A stretch of DNA of 64,000 bases from Marinirhabdus sp963793275 (GCA_963793275.1 CAWBZL010000003.1:1302001-1366000); one strand, 5' to 3'. Shown: positions 18,013 through 27,995, numbered from the stretch's first letter. Translations and numbers: made by a program. Notes: generated by a model from the sequence alone, not told the origin.

Positions 18013-19260
18013 ATGAAAACGCTATTTACATTTTTAATCGCTACCCTATTTACAACTTTTTCATTTGCACAGTCCGAAACCTGCGACTGTAAAAAAGACC
18101 TTGACTTTCTGGTTAAGAAAATGAAGAAAACACCCGGATACAAACATCAAATTAAAAATAAAAAAGAAGCCGAGTTTACTAAAATGTATACTGAGTTAGC
18201 GTCTAAAATGACTTCTGAAATTTCAGTGACCGAATGTTTCAAATTACTAACGGAACAAATAAATACGGTAAAAGATTATCATTCAAAGATCGCAATGAAT
18301 CGAGAATATTTCAGCAAAGAAGATCTGAATAACATTGAAAAAGTAACTTCCTTTAAGAATTCGGTGTTTTTTAAAAATCTACCCAGAACTGAAGCAGATA
18401 TTGAGCAATTAAAAGAGACGTTATCTCAAAAACCAAATACCTCCTTTGAAGGTATCTACAGTTACGGTGATGATCTGGTTATTGGTATCGTAAAAACAGA
18501 TGCTCCAAATTCTTATGAAGGCGTTGTGCTGGAAAGTAACGTAACAACCTGGGACGTTGGGCAAATTAATTTCTACGCTACACAAAACGAAGATGGAAGA
18601 TTCGATTTTTTCAACTACGAACTGAACAGCTACACTCCAAGATATATGATGAATATAACGTTTGCGAATGGACGCGTCTGGGGTTACAAAAAAACGTTTA
18701 ACAAAAATAACCACGAATTTTATACCGGAGATAAAGGGAACTGGATCTTTAAAGAACTACAAAATGGCGTACAATACATTCGTATTTCTCATTTTTCAGG
18801 GAGCCGAAATAACAGAAAAGCTCAAAAGGAATTTTATACCCGAATGGAGAAAGAGCTAACTGCTCCTTATGTAATTCTTGACCTGCGTGATAACGGCGGT
18901 GGAAGTTATGAAGTATCAGACCCGTTTTTAAAGTTATTTAAGCAGAAAAACACCACGGTATATGTACTTACCAATATGTATACAGCCAGCAACGCCGAAC
19001 AGTTTACGGCAAAGCTTCTTAACGAGAATAATGCTATACACGTAGGACAGGAGACTTTTGGAGTAGTTGCATACGGAAGCGATAAAGAATGGCCTAGTTC
19101 CCCATCAAAGAAGTTTACATTCCGAATGATGGATATGGATTTTCATGATCAGTTTTTTCAGTATGAGGGAAAGGGAATTACACCTTCAACATCGTTAAAC
19201 TTTGATACCGAATGGATTACACAAACACTTGAACTAATCACAAACAAGAAACAATCTTAA
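18013..19260 (+). CDS. S41-family (C-terminal processing/tricorn-type) serine peptidase
   Basis: 415 residues from the ATG at 18013, chosen because a good signal peptide follows (cut near F-A-Q at 18-20). After a Cys-containing N-terminal helical region comes the S41 core. It contains V-I-L-D-L-R-D-N-G-G-G near residues 290-300 and the nucleophile region Y-T-A-S-N-A-E-Q-F, in which the Ser is the expected catalytic residue. The end is short, E-G-K-G-I-T-P, as in the family. No PDZ domain is obvious. It is probably an exported peptidase. The next gene, a serine hydrolase, lies 109 bases downstream. Confidence 0.82.
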   Translation: MKTLFTFLIATLFTTFSFAQSETCDCKKDLDFLVKKMKKTPGYKHQIKNKKEAEFTKMYTELASKMTSEISVTECFKLLTEQINTVKDYHSKIAMNREYFSKEDLNNIEKVTSFKNSVFFKNLPRTEADIEQLKETLSQKPNTSFEGIYSYGDDLVIGIVKTDAPNSYEGVVLESNVTTWDVGQINFYATQNEDGRFDFFNYELNSYTPRYMMNITFANGRVWGYKKTFNKNNHEFYTGDKGNWIFKELQNGVQYIRISHFSGSRNNRKAQKEFYTRMEKELTAPYVILDLRDNGGGSYEVSDPFLKLFKQKNTTVYVLTNMYTASNAEQFTAKLLNENNAIHVGQETFGVVAYGSDKEWPSSPSKKFTFRMMDMDFHDQFFQYEGKGITPSTSLNFDTEWITQTLELITNKKQS

Positions 19261-19369
19261 GGCGACTGAAAGACAATTCACCTCTGTCTGGTTGAGCGTA
19301 GTCTGGACTTCAATCAAAAAACGAATGCCAAACTTTAAACGCAACATTCTTAACTCTAAAAAATAACGT

Positions 19370-20479
19370 ATGAAAAAGCTACTCATCCTTTTACTACTTT
19401 GTACTTTATGTACCTCTTGCAAACTGGGAAGATTTGTATATTATAACTACGCAAATATTACCGATCATAAGATCTTCCCAAACCGAACCATAGAAAAACC
19501 CGCACAGGCATTTACGTTTCAGAACACCACAAAACCTCTCATCCAGGATTCAATTTCCTTCACAGTTAACGGGGTAAAGGAGCGTATTACCTTTGAGGAG
19601 TATCTTATTTCCAATAAAACGGTAGCCTTTATGGTGATTCAGAATGATACTATTAAATATGAAAATTACTTCAATGAGTATGAGGAAGGTTCTATTGTAA
19701 ATTCGTTTTCTATGGCAAAATCTATTCTCTCCATGTTAGTAGGAATAGCAATAGACGAAGGAAAGATTAAAAGTATAAAAGAGCCCATAACAAACTACCT
19801 GCCGGAACTTAAAGATGAAAATTTAAAAAATGTAACTATTGAGCATTTGCTGAATATGACATCCGGAATTGCTTTTAACGAGAGCTACACTAATCCTTTT
19901 GGAGATGCGGCTACATTTTACTACGGTACAAACCTTACCAAAGCTGTTCATAGTATGACGTTGGAGGCTACTCCTGGCACTCGTTTTAAATACAGTAGTG
20001 GCGACAGCCAGGTCTTGGGGATGGTTTTGGCTGCAGCTTTAAAGGATGTAAAAATTTCAGAATATCTGGAAACTAAGATCTGGAAACCACTTGGGATGGA
20101 ATACGATGCTAGCTGGAGTCTGGATCGCAAAAAAAATGGGGTCGAAAAAACCTTTTGCTGTGTTCACGCAAGAGGCAGGGATTTTGCTAAACTTGGCAGA
20201 TTGTATCTTAATAAAGGTAACTGGAATGGCTCACAAATAGTTTCGAAAGAATGGGTAGAGAATTCTACCAAGGTAGATTCCACAGCAGGTAATGTAGCCT
20301 ATTATCAATACCAATGGTGGATACATCAAAAAGACAACTCTTATGAAGCCGAAGGAATTCTAGGCCAACACATCTACGTAAACCCCAATAAAAATGTGAT
20401 TATTGTAAGATTGGGAGAAAAAGTAGGTAAAACAGGAAGCTGGACTGCTGTTGCGCAGGGCATCGCTGCAAAGCTTTAA
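19370..20479 (+). CDS. Serine hydrolase, beta-lactamase/class C family lipoprotein
   Basis: 369 residues. The lipoprotein signal has Cys17 (C-T-S-C). The catalytic S-x-x-K motif is S-M-A-K at 114-117, the second motif is Y-S-S at 208-210, and the C-terminal motif region is about G-I-L-G-Q-H. The fold is shared by class C beta-lactamases, DD-peptidases and esterases, and the sequence does not decide between them. It faces the periplasm. A terminator-like hairpin follows at 20511. Confidence 0.85.
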   Translation: MKKLLILLLLCTLCTSCKLGRFVYYNYANITDHKIFPNRTIEKPAQAFTFQNTTKPLIQDSISFTVNGVKERITFEEYLISNKTVAFMVIQNDTIKYENYFNEYEEGSIVNSFSMAKSILSMLVGIAIDEGKIKSIKEPITNYLPELKDENLKNVTIEHLLNMTSGIAFNESYTNPFGDAATFYYGTNLTKAVHSMTLEATPGTRFKYSSGDSQVLGMVLAAALKDVKISEYLETKIWKPLGMEYDASWSLDRKKNGVEKTFCCVHARGRDFAKLGRLYLNKGNWNGSQIVSKEWVENSTKVDSTAGNVAYYQYQWWIHQKDNSYEAEGILGQHIYVNPNKNVIIVRLGEKVGKTGSWTAVAQGIAAKL

Positions 20480-20492
20480 AAGTTTAGAAGTA

Positions 20493-20562
20493 CGAGCAAC
20501 GAACGACGATAAAAAACAGCGAGTGTGATCGCTATTTTCAATTATTGGTCGTTCGTAACTCG
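20493..20562. terminator. Nested hairpins ending the convergent serine-hydrolase and his transcripts
   Basis: Inner stem AGCGA/TCGCT (20518-20522, 20529-20533), flanked by A-run and T-run, forms a bidirectional terminator. A second, larger arm pair surrounds it (20493-20507 with 20548-20562, 13 of 15 paired). The outer arm contains CGAGTTACGAACG on the minus strand, which also occurs at 38596-38608. Confidence 0.65.
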
Positions 20563-20569
20563 GCATTTT

Positions 20570-21185
20570 CTATTCATTTCTATCGTACTTATGGCGGGAT
20601 TGTAAGGTTTTCTCAACATCTCTTATATGAAATCCTTTGGCTTGCAAAAGAACCATAAAATGAAATAACAGATCTGCACTTTCATTCAAAAAAGCCAGAT
20701 CATTGTCATCTTTCGCTTCAATAACAACTTCCACTGCTTCTTCACCAACTTTTTGGGCTATTTTATTAATACCCTTCTTAAAAAGTTGTGCTACGTAACT
20801 TTTTTCGTGCTCACCATCATTTCTTCTGTCTTCAATCACTTCTTCCAGATACGATAAAAATCCGAAATTGCTTATATTCTTATCGCCCCAGCAAGTATCG
20901 GTTCCTTTATGGCAAGCAGGCAGCTTCCGGATCTGCTTGGATTAATAAGGTATCATTATCGCAGTCCACTTTTACAGAAACTAAATTAAGGTAATTACCT
21001 GTTTCTTCCCCTTTGGTCCAAAGCCTGTTTTTACTCCGGCTATAGAAGGTTACTTTGCCTGTAGTATTGGTTTTATTGAAGGCTTCTTCATTCATAAACC
21101 CAAGCATCAACACATTTTTCGTCAAGCTATCCTGAATAATTGCGGGTACTAAGTTGTCTGTGTATTTTTTAAAATCTATCGTCAT
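20570..21185 (-). pseudogene. hisIE: Bifunctional HisI-HisE, reading frame broken by one base
   Basis: Encodes phosphoribosyl-AMP cyclohydrolase (N-terminal) joined to phosphoribosyl-ATP pyrophosphohydrolase (C-terminal), steps 2 and 3 of histidine synthesis. The first frame (21185-20907) covers the cyclohydrolase up to A-D-P-E. The second frame reads P-A-C-H-K-G-T-D-T-C-W-G, which are the metal-binding cysteines, and then the HisE part with K-V-G-E-E-A-V-E-V-V-I-E-A-K. The break lies at 20921-20924, where four bases stand in place of one codon. Rejoined, the protein has 204 residues, normal for the family. It is the last gene of the operon. Sequence error is the likelier reason for the break. 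Confidence 0.9.
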
Positions 21186-21244
21186 AATTATTTTTTTTGT
21201 CTCCTCGAGGGGATTTTAGTGGTATAATTCTAATTAATATTATT

Positions 21245-22000
21245 TTAGAACCTCACAGGAATCCCCTGCTTTTTAAGTTCTTTCTTCAATTCTGAAATCT
21301 CTATTTCTTTAAAATGAAAAACACTCGCTGCCAATGCGGCGTCTGCTTTCCCGTCTTTAAAGGTATCAATAAAATGTTGGATGCTCCCTGCTCCTCCCGA
21401 AGCAATCACAGGAATATTAACAAGTCTGGAAAGTTTGGCCAGGGCTTTATTTGCAAAGCCCCCTTTAGTACCGTCATTATCCATGGATGTAAATAAAATC
21501 TCTCCCGCTCCACGCTGCTCTACTTCTTTTGCCCAATCAAACAAATTAAGCCGTGTTGGCACTTTTCCCCCTACCAAGTGTACAATCCATTCGCCCTTAA
21601 TTTCCTTTGCATCAATGGCAACAACAATGCATTGGGTTCCAAATTTGGCGACCAGATCGTTAATAAGTTGTGGGTTTTTTACTGCTGAAGAGTTTATAGA
21701 AACTTTATCGGCTCCGTTATTCAGCAAGACGGCAACATCTTCCACACTTGCAATGCCGCCTCCTACTGTAAATGGAATGTTGATAGCTTCGGCTACATTT
21801 AGAACCAGTTGAGCTAAAGTTTTTCGTTTTTCTTCGGTTGCCGAAATATCCAGAAAAACCAATTCATCGGCTCCGGTTTCAGAATATATTTTTGCGAGCT
21901 CCACGGGATCTCCTGCATCACGTAGATTTACGAAATTTATCCCTTTAACAGTTCTTCCGTTTTTAATATCCAGGCAGGGTATAATTCTTTTTGTTAACAT
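21245..22000 (-). CDS. hisF: Imidazole glycerol phosphate synthase subunit HisF
   Basis: 251 residues, a TIM barrel. It closes the imidazole ring using ammonia delivered by HisH and releases AICAR. Visible marks: M-L-T-K-R-I-I-P-C-L-D-I at the start with the catalytic Asp at residue 11, V-G-G-G-I near 80-84, a second catalytic Asp in V-A-I-D-A-K near 130, and S-G-G-A-G near 203-207. It lies 14 bases downstream of hisA and 59 bases upstream of hisIE. Confidence 0.97.
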   Translation of the reverse strand: MLTKRIIPCLDIKNGRTVKGINFVNLRDAGDPVELAKIYSETGADELVFLDISATEEKRKTLAQLVLNVAEAINIPFTVGGGIASVEDVAVLLNNGADKVSINSSAVKNPQLINDLVAKFGTQCIVVAIDAKEIKGEWIVHLVGGKVPTRLNLFDWAKEVEQRGAGEILFTSMDNDGTKGGFANKALAKLSRLVNIPVIASGGAGSIQHFIDTFKDGKADAALAASVFHFKEIEISELKKELKKQGIPVRF

Positions 22001-22014
22001 AAAAATTTAAAGTT

Positions 22015-22761
22015 TTATGAGTTTAGAAGTATAAAGTTCTCTAGTTCTTTTAAACGTATCCTATTCTCATAAATAGCTTTTCCTATAATGGTTCCTTCAC
22101 ATCCTATTTCAGCAAGTTTTGGGAGTTCAGCGAATGTTGAAATACCTCCGGAGGCTATCAGCTTGATTGGTTTTCGACTGCTTTCAGACCGGCATTGGTC
22201 TATTATTTTTTTATATAAATCAAATGCAGGACCCTGTAACATACCATCTTTACTAATGTCTGTACAAATCACATATACAATTCCTTCTTCTTGATATTCC
22301 TTTATAAACGGAAGTAACTCTTTGTCACTCTCTTCCTGCCAACCGCTTACGGCTATCTTTTCATCCAATGCATCGGCTCCCAGAATAATTTTTTCTGAAC
22401 CATATTTTTCTATCCAGCTTTTAAACGTTTTTGGGTCTTTTACGGCAATACTTCCACCTGTTATTTGGTTTGCACCACATTCAAAGGCTATCCGTACATC
22501 TGCATCGGTTTTTAATCCGCCGCCAAAATCTATTTTTAAGTTTGTCCCGGAAGCAATTTGTTCCAGAACCTTATGGTTTACTATATGTTTACTTTTAGCG
22601 CCATCCAGGTCTACCAAATGTAAACACTCAATTCCGTGAGCTTCAAACTCCTTCGCTACTTCCAACGGGTTCTCATTGTATATTTTTTTAGTGCTGTAAT
22701 CGCCTTTACTTAGGCGAACACACTTTCCTTCTATGATGTCTATGGCTGGGATGATACGCAT
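22015..22761 (-). CDS. hisA: ProFAR isomerase HisA
   Basis: 248 residues, a half-barrel duplication related to HisF. It isomerises ProFAR to PRFAR, the substrate of HisH/HisF. It shows R-I-I-P-A-I-D-I-I with the catalytic Asp at residue 8, the phosphate-binding D-F-G-G-G-L near 78-83, I-C-T-D-I-S-K-D-G with the second catalytic Asp, and A-S-G-G-I-S. It sits between hisH and hisF in the operon order. Confidence 0.97.
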   Translation of the reverse strand: MRIIPAIDIIEGKCVRLSKGDYSTKKIYNENPLEVAKEFEAHGIECLHLVDLDGAKSKHIVNHKVLEQIASGTNLKIDFGGGLKTDADVRIAFECGANQITGGSIAVKDPKTFKSWIEKYGSEKIILGADALDEKIAVSGWQEESDKELLPFIKEYQEEGIVYVICTDISKDGMLQGPAFDLYKKIIDQCRSESSRKPIKLIASGGISTFAELPKLAEIGCEGTIIGKAIYENRIRLKELENFILLNS

Positions 22762-22823
22762 TTTTTATGTCCGCATAGGCGGCTATTTTTTAAATTAATT
22801 AAACAACGGGCTTTCACACCTCT

Positions 22824-23426
22824 CTAATTGGTCTCAAGGGAAGAATTTATATCTATAAAATTTCTCAGTATTTGTTCCCCCGCTTTCGAACTTTTCTCGG
22901 GATGAAACTGTACCCCGTAAAAATTATCCCTTTGTAACGCTGCGGAATAAGCTACTCCGTATTGAGTTGTTGCGATCGTTTGTTTACAAAGTGGGGCGTA
23001 ATAACTATGTACTGTGTACATATATTCATTTTCTGAAATTGTAGTAAACAAATTGGTTTGAAGGTTTTCGATCGAATTCCATCCTATTTGAGGGATTTTT
23101 TTGTGGGCTGAGAATTTAACGACATCAACATCAAAAACGCCAAGACCTTTAGTGCTTCCTTCTTCCGAAGAATTACAGAGTAGCTGCATTCCCAAACATA
23201 TTCCCAAAACAGGTTGTGTAAGTGTTGGAATTATTTTATCAAGTCCTGTTTCCAGAAGCATTTTCATTGCACTACTCGCCTCTCCTACTCCCGGGAATAT
23301 CACTCTGTCTGCATTTTTAATTTCTGTAGGATCCTTGCTCAAAACTGCTTCAATCCCCAACCTTTGGAAAGCAAACTGAATACTTTTAATATTTCCAGCA
23401 CCGTAATCTATTATTGCTATTTTCAT
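22824..23426 (-). CDS. hisH: Imidazole glycerol phosphate synthase glutaminase subunit HisH
   Basis: 200 residues, a class I glutamine amidotransferase. Start M-K-I-A-I-I-D-Y-G-A-G-N; nucleophile Cys in G-I-C-L-G-M-Q-L-L near residue 77; catalytic His and Glu in Q-F-H-P-E-K-S near 176. It hydrolyses glutamine and channels ammonia to HisF. It is separated from hisB upstream by 104 bases and from hisA by 62. Confidence 0.97.
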   Translation of the reverse strand: MKIAIIDYGAGNIKSIQFAFQRLGIEAVLSKDPTEIKNADRVIFPGVGEASSAMKMLLETGLDKIIPTLTQPVLGICLGMQLLCNSSEEGSTKGLGVFDVDVVKFSAHKKIPQIGWNSIENLQTNLFTTISENEYMYTVHSYYAPLCKQTIATTQYGVAYSAALQRDNFYGVQFHPEKSSKAGEQILRNFIDINSSLETN

Positions 23427-23530
23427 TTTTATATTCTTTTCGCTTCCTGAGTGATTTTTTAAAGTACACCGTAAAATTTGAGCGTAGAAAAAAGAAATCG
23501 GAACTTCTCATTCATTTTTCTGAATTCTTC

Positions 23531-24664
23531 CTACAAAACCCCCTTCGTCGAAGGCAATATCATCTTATCTGCATCCCGCTTCACGGCTGCTTTTATGGCT
23601 TTTGCAAAGGCTTTGAATATGGCTTCAATTTTATGGTGTTCGTTCGTACCTTGGGCTTTAATGTTTAGGTTTGCCCTGGCTCCATCTGTAAAGCTTTTAA
23701 AGAAATGATAAAACATTTCAGTAGGCATTTTACCAATCATTTCTCTTTTAAAATCTGCTTCCCAAACTAACCAGTTTCTACCCCCAAAATCAATAGCTAC
23801 TTGTGCCAGACAATCATCCATAGGTAAGCAAAAACCGTAACGCTCTATACCTAATTTGTTTCCTAATGCCTGGCTAAACACCTCGCCTAAAGCAATAGCG
23901 GTATCTTCTATAATATGATGTTCGTCTACGTCAAGATCGCCTTTTACGGTAATAGTTAGATCCATTTGCCCGTGCCGTGCTATCTGATCTAGCATATGGT
24001 CAAAAAAAGCTATGCCGGTATCTATCTTGCTTTTTCCGGTTCCATCGAGGTTTAGCTGTATGGAAATATCGGTTTCGTTGGTTGTTCTTTTTATTTCGGC
24101 TGTTCTTTCTTTCAGAATAAGAAACTCGTATATTTTTTGCCAATCGTTTGTTTCAATAGCAATAGAAGTATTCAGTTCATCACGTTTTACAGTAATCTCC
24201 GAAGTTCCTAAATTAGTTTCATCGTTAATGAAAATACCTTTAGCACCAAGGTTTTTAGCCAATTCCATGTCGGTTAGTCTATCACCTATAACAAAGCTAT
24301 TCTCCAGATCATACTTTTCTGAAAAATACTCAGTTAGTAATCCTGTGCCGGGCTTACGGGTAGTTGCGTTTTCGTGAGGAAATGTTCTGTCCAAAAACAC
24401 CTTGTTAAATATAACACCTTCATTTTCAAAAGATTTCAAAATAAAATTATGTACGGGCCAAAAGGTTTCTTCCGGAAAAACCTCGGTTCCTAATCCGTCT
24501 TGGTTGGTTATCATTACCAATTCAAAGTCTAATTCCTTAGCGATTTTGCCCAGAAAAGTAAAGGCTTTTGGATAGAAGATCATTTTTTCAAATGCGTCAA
24601 TCTGCTCATCTACCGTCTCTTTAATGATGGTACCGTCACGGTCTATAAAAAGTACTTTTTTCAT
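23531..24664 (-). CDS. hisB: Bifunctional histidinol-phosphatase / imidazoleglycerol-phosphate dehydratase
   Basis: 377 residues. The N-terminal HAD phosphatase (about 1-165) has the nucleophile motif D-R-D-G-T-I at 8-13 and dephosphorylates histidinol phosphate. The C-terminal IGPD domain (about 180-377) carries the two metal-binding His clusters F-F-D-H-M-L-D and D-E-H-H-I-I-E-D. The fusion is the same as in enterobacteria and many Bacteroidota. Its start is 4 bases from the hisC stop. Full length, no lesions seen. Confidence 0.97.
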   Translation of the reverse strand: MKKVLFIDRDGTIIKETVDEQIDAFEKMIFYPKAFTFLGKIAKELDFELVMITNQDGLGTEVFPEETFWPVHNFILKSFENEGVIFNKVFLDRTFPHENATTRKPGTGLLTEYFSEKYDLENSFVIGDRLTDMELAKNLGAKGIFINDETNLGTSEITVKRDELNTSIAIETNDWQKIYEFLILKERTAEIKRTTNETDISIQLNLDGTGKSKIDTGIAFFDHMLDQIARHGQMDLTITVKGDLDVDEHHIIEDTAIALGEVFSQALGNKLGIERYGFCLPMDDCLAQVAIDFGGRNWLVWEADFKREMIGKMPTEMFYHFFKSFTDGARANLNIKAQGTNEHHKIEAIFKAFAKAIKAAVKRDADKMILPSTKGVL

Positions 24665-24668
24665 AATA

Positions 24669-25724
24669 TTATAGTTGTAGAGATTTCATAATTTTTATAA
24701 GCTCTTTGTTCTCCTGAGCAGTACCCACAGTTATTCTCAACATATTTTCGCATCCTAGCTGTTTGGTTCTATTTCTCACAATAATTCCTTTTCTTAATAA
24801 CTGATTGTAGCGCCTGTCTGCATCGTCCACTTTCAGTAAAAAAAAGTTTGCCTGGGATGGAAAAACACGTTTTACATAGGTGATTTTTTTCAAATCAATA
24901 TGAAGAGTTTGTCTATTTTCCTGTATTCTTCTAATTTCCTCTTCTACTTTTTCTATATTCTTCAAACGCCTTAAGGCGCTGGTTTGCGTGAGTTCATTCA
25001 CATTGTACGGAGGTTTAATTTTCTTTAATACTGAAATTATTTCTGCTGAAGCATACGCAACTCCTAATCTAATTCCAGCCAAGCCATATGCCTTGGAGAA
25101 TGTTTGAGTCACAATAAGGTTTGGAAATTCGTCCAAAAACTTCAACCAGCTAAAGGTGTCACTAAAATCTATATATGCTTCATCTATCACTACCAACCCA
25201 TTAAATTCGGTAAGCAACCTTTCTACTTTCCTTTCAGAAAATACGTTACCAGAGGGATTATTGGGAGAGCACACAAATATCATTTTTGTGTTTTCTGAAA
25301 CCTCTTTTAAAATTGCATCTACTTTTGGCTTAAAATCTGATGAAAGCGGTACTTCAATTACCTTAACTGCATTCAAATTTGCCAAAACAGTATACATTCC
25401 ATAGGTTGGTGGCAGTGTAATAATACTATCCCGATAAGGTTCGCAAAATGCTCTAAAAATTAAATCCAATACTTCATCACTACCATTTCCCAATAAAATT
25501 TTATCGGGAGTAACACCTTTTAGTTTGGACAAAGCGCTTTTAAGCTTGGTCTGGTTAGGATCTGGATACCTGTTTAACCCTGTTTCGTAAGGATTTTCGT
25601 TCGCATCCAGAAAAACCGTATCCTCTTCCGGATTACTAAATTCGTCCCGCGCGCTGCTATAGGGTTGCATTGCGGCAATGGATGGGCGAGTTAGATTTTT
25701 TATGTTGAATTTTTGTTTGGTCAT
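24669..25724 (-). CDS. hisC: Histidinol-phosphate aminotransferase
   Basis: 351 residues from the ATG at 25724; the frame is open to 25748, but homologues begin with M-T-K-Q-K-F-N-I. It is a fold-type I PLP enzyme. The substrate-lip motif D-A-N-E-N-P-Y is near residue 40, the PLP-binding Lys is in S-K-A-Y-G-L-A-G-I-R-L-G near 210, and an Arg lies in L-R-I-T-V-G near the end. It transaminates imidazole acetol phosphate to histidinol phosphate with glutamate. It sits between hisD and hisB. Confidence 0.96.
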   Translation of the reverse strand: MTKQKFNIKNLTRPSIAAMQPYSSARDEFSNPEEDTVFLDANENPYETGLNRYPDPNQTKLKSALSKLKGVTPDKILLGNGSDEVLDLIFRAFCEPYRDSIITLPPTYGMYTVLANLNAVKVIEVPLSSDFKPKVDAILKEVSENTKMIFVCSPNNPSGNVFSERKVERLLTEFNGLVVIDEAYIDFSDTFSWLKFLDEFPNLIVTQTFSKAYGLAGIRLGVAYASAEIISVLKKIKPPYNVNELTQTSALRRLKNIEKVEEEIRRIQENRQTLHIDLKKITYVKRVFPSQANFFLLKVDDADRRYNQLLRKGIIVRNRTKQLGCENMLRITVGTAQENKELIKIMKSLQL

Positions 25725-25780
25725 ATTGATTAGTATTCGGAGAAACATTTCCCTTGCCCCCTATAAAGTGGGACGCTGTG

Positions 25781-27068
25781 TTAATTGACTTTAGAAATTG
25801 ATTTTAACCTTATCGTAACAGCATTCTTGTGCGCCTGTAGTCCTTCTGCCTCGGCCATTAGTTCTATAGCTGCACCTATATTTTGTATTCCTTTCTTTGA
25901 AATTTTCTGAAATGTCATACTCTTTAAAAAACTATCCAGATTTACACCACTATATTGTTTTGCATATCCGTTGGTAGGTAACGTATGATTGGTTCCTGAA
26001 GCATAATCACCAGCGCTTTCCGGAGTATAGTTGCCTATAAAAACTGAACCTGCATTTACTATATTTTCAACAAAATAGTCTTCATTTTCTGAAACAACAA
26101 TAAAATGTTCCGGCGCATATTGGTTAATTAATTTTAGCGCTGTCTTCTCATCTTTCACTAAAATTAACTTTGAATTTGCCATGGCTCTTGAGGCAATGTC
26201 CTTTCTGGGTAATTCCCGTAACTGATCTTCAATTTCTTGTTCTACCTTATTCAGTAAATCAGTTGATGTTGTTACTAAAATCACCTGACTATCGGCGCCA
26301 TGTTCTGCCTGGCTTAACAGATCGCTTGCTACAAAGCTTGCATTGGCACTATTGTCTGCATATACCAATAATTCACTTGGGCCCCGCAGGCATATCTATA
26401 GCAACTCCGTATTTTGTTGCCAGTTGCTTTGCTACCGTGACAAACTGATTACCGGGTCCAAATATTTTATACACCTGAGGAATCATTTTAGTTCCAAATG
26501 TCATTGCGGCAATAGCCTGGATTCCCCCAACTTTAAAAACTTGGGTAACACCACACAATTTCGCGGTGTACAAAATAGCCGGGTTAATATTCCCGTTTTT
26601 ATCGGGTGGTGTGCAGAGTACAATTTCCTTACAACCTGCTAATTGTGCAGGCACGGCAAGCATTAGTATGGTGGAAAACAAAGGAGCTGTTCCTCCTGGA
26701 ATGTACAGTCCTATTTTTTGAATAGGTCGTTTTTCCTGCCAGCAGGATACTCCTTTTATTGTTTCTACCTTAACCTTATCTGTTTTCTGAGCGCTGTGAA
26801 ATTTCTCTATATTATCTTTTGCCAGTTGGATTGCTTCTTTTAATGCTGGAGCAATTTCTGCGGCATTGAGCTCTTCTTCAGATACTTTACAGTGCTCCAG
26901 GGTTACTCCATCAAATAATTGAGTGTATTTTGTAACAGCTGCGTGTCTTTTCTTTTTAACTTCGGTAAAAATTTCAGCAACTGTTGCCTCAATATCTTCA
27001 ACTGTTTTAGTAGGACGCTGGAGAATTTTAGGCCAGGTTTTTGGGATTGGATTTTTTAGTTTTATCAA
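25781..27068 (-). pseudogene. hisD: Histidinol dehydrogenase, reading frame broken by one base
   Basis: HisD oxidises histidinol to histidine in two NAD+-dependent steps. The first frame (27068-26373) ends after D-M-P-A-G-P. The second frame (to 25781) continues S-E-L-L-V-Y-A-D and includes the H-T-L-P-T and E-H-F regions with metal and base residues. The break is in a run of G (26382-26385 on the minus strand): three G instead of four restores a 428-residue protein of normal length. The start is non-ATG: TTG at 27068, or ATT just before it, since no ATG is in frame after hisG. Homopolymer sequencing error is the simplest reason for the break. Confidence 0.92.
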
Positions 27069-27140
27069 AATGCAATTGTTTTTATCGAAAATGGAAGTTG
27101 GAACAGATCGTAAATTCTACTTTCGTATTTCTATTTTTTG

Positions 27141-27995
27141 TTAAAGCACCATTTTCTCGATCGGGCATACCAAAATACCTTCGGCACCCGCCTCTTTTAG
27201 TTTATCAATGACTTCCCAGAATTCTTCCTGGTTTATAACCGAGTGAATACTACTCCATCCTTCTTCAGCCAGTGGGAGTATTGTAGGACTCTTCATTCCC
27301 GGGAGGATGGCAGTGATTTCGTCTAATTTGCTATTTGGAGCATTCAGTAGAACGTATTTCGATTTTCTTCCTTTTAAAACCGATTGGATTCTAAACTGAA
27401 GCTTCCCTAAAATTTGTTCCATTTCAGCAGAAATTGATGGTGAAGCGGCTAGAACTGCTTCGCTTTTCATCATAATTTCTACTTCTTTCAGATTGTTCTT
27501 AAATAAGGTACTACCACTGCTTACAATGTCGCAAATAGCATCTGCAAGTCCTATATTTGGGGCAATTTCTACACTTCCGTTAATAATATGCAGGTCTGCT
27601 TCTATTCCGTGTTTTGCCAAGTAGTTTCGGGTAGTTTCCGGGTAGGAAGTAGCAATTCGCTTTCCTTTAAAGTCTGAAATACCCTTATAATTTTCGCCTT
27701 TCGGGATTGCCAGAGAAACGCGACATTTTGAAAACCCTAAGGTTTCAGTAATTGTTATTCCATTGCCTTTTTCTACCAAAACATTTTCACCAATAATAGC
27801 GCAATCTACCACGCCATCCTTCAAATACTGGGGAATATCACCGTTCCGTAAATAATAGATCTCGATGGGAAAATTCTTAGCTTCTGCTTTTAACTGGTCG
27901 CGACCATTGTCTATAGAAATGCCACAGTCTTTTAGAAGCTGTAACGAATCCTCGTTTAATCGTCCCGATTTCTGTACTGCAATTTTTAGTTTCAT
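27141..27995 (-). CDS. hisG: ATP phosphoribosyltransferase, long form
   Basis: 284 residues, the long HisG form with a C-terminal regulatory ACT-like domain (about 210-284), so feedback inhibition by histidine is expected. It joins ATP and PRPP, the first step of the pathway. Marks: start M-K-L-K-I-A-V-Q-K-S-G-R-L; D-A-I-C-D-I-V-S-S-G-S-T near 153-164, the PRPP loop. It is the first structural gene of the operon. It is preceded by a leader peptide and a terminator, which suggests control by attenuation in addition to feedback. Confidence 0.97.
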   Translation of the reverse strand: MKLKIAVQKSGRLNEDSLQLLKDCGISIDNGRDQLKAEAKNFPIEIYYLRNGDIPQYLKDGVVDCAIIGENVLVEKGNGITITETLGFSKCRVSLAIPKGENYKGISDFKGKRIATSYPETTRNYLAKHGIEADLHIINGSVEIAPNIGLADAICDIVSSGSTLFKNNLKEVEIMMKSEAVLAASPSISAEMEQILGKLQFRIQSVLKGRKSKYVLLNAPNSKLDEITAILPGMKSPTILPLAEEGWSSIHSVINQEEFWEVIDKLKEAGAEGILVCPIEKMVL

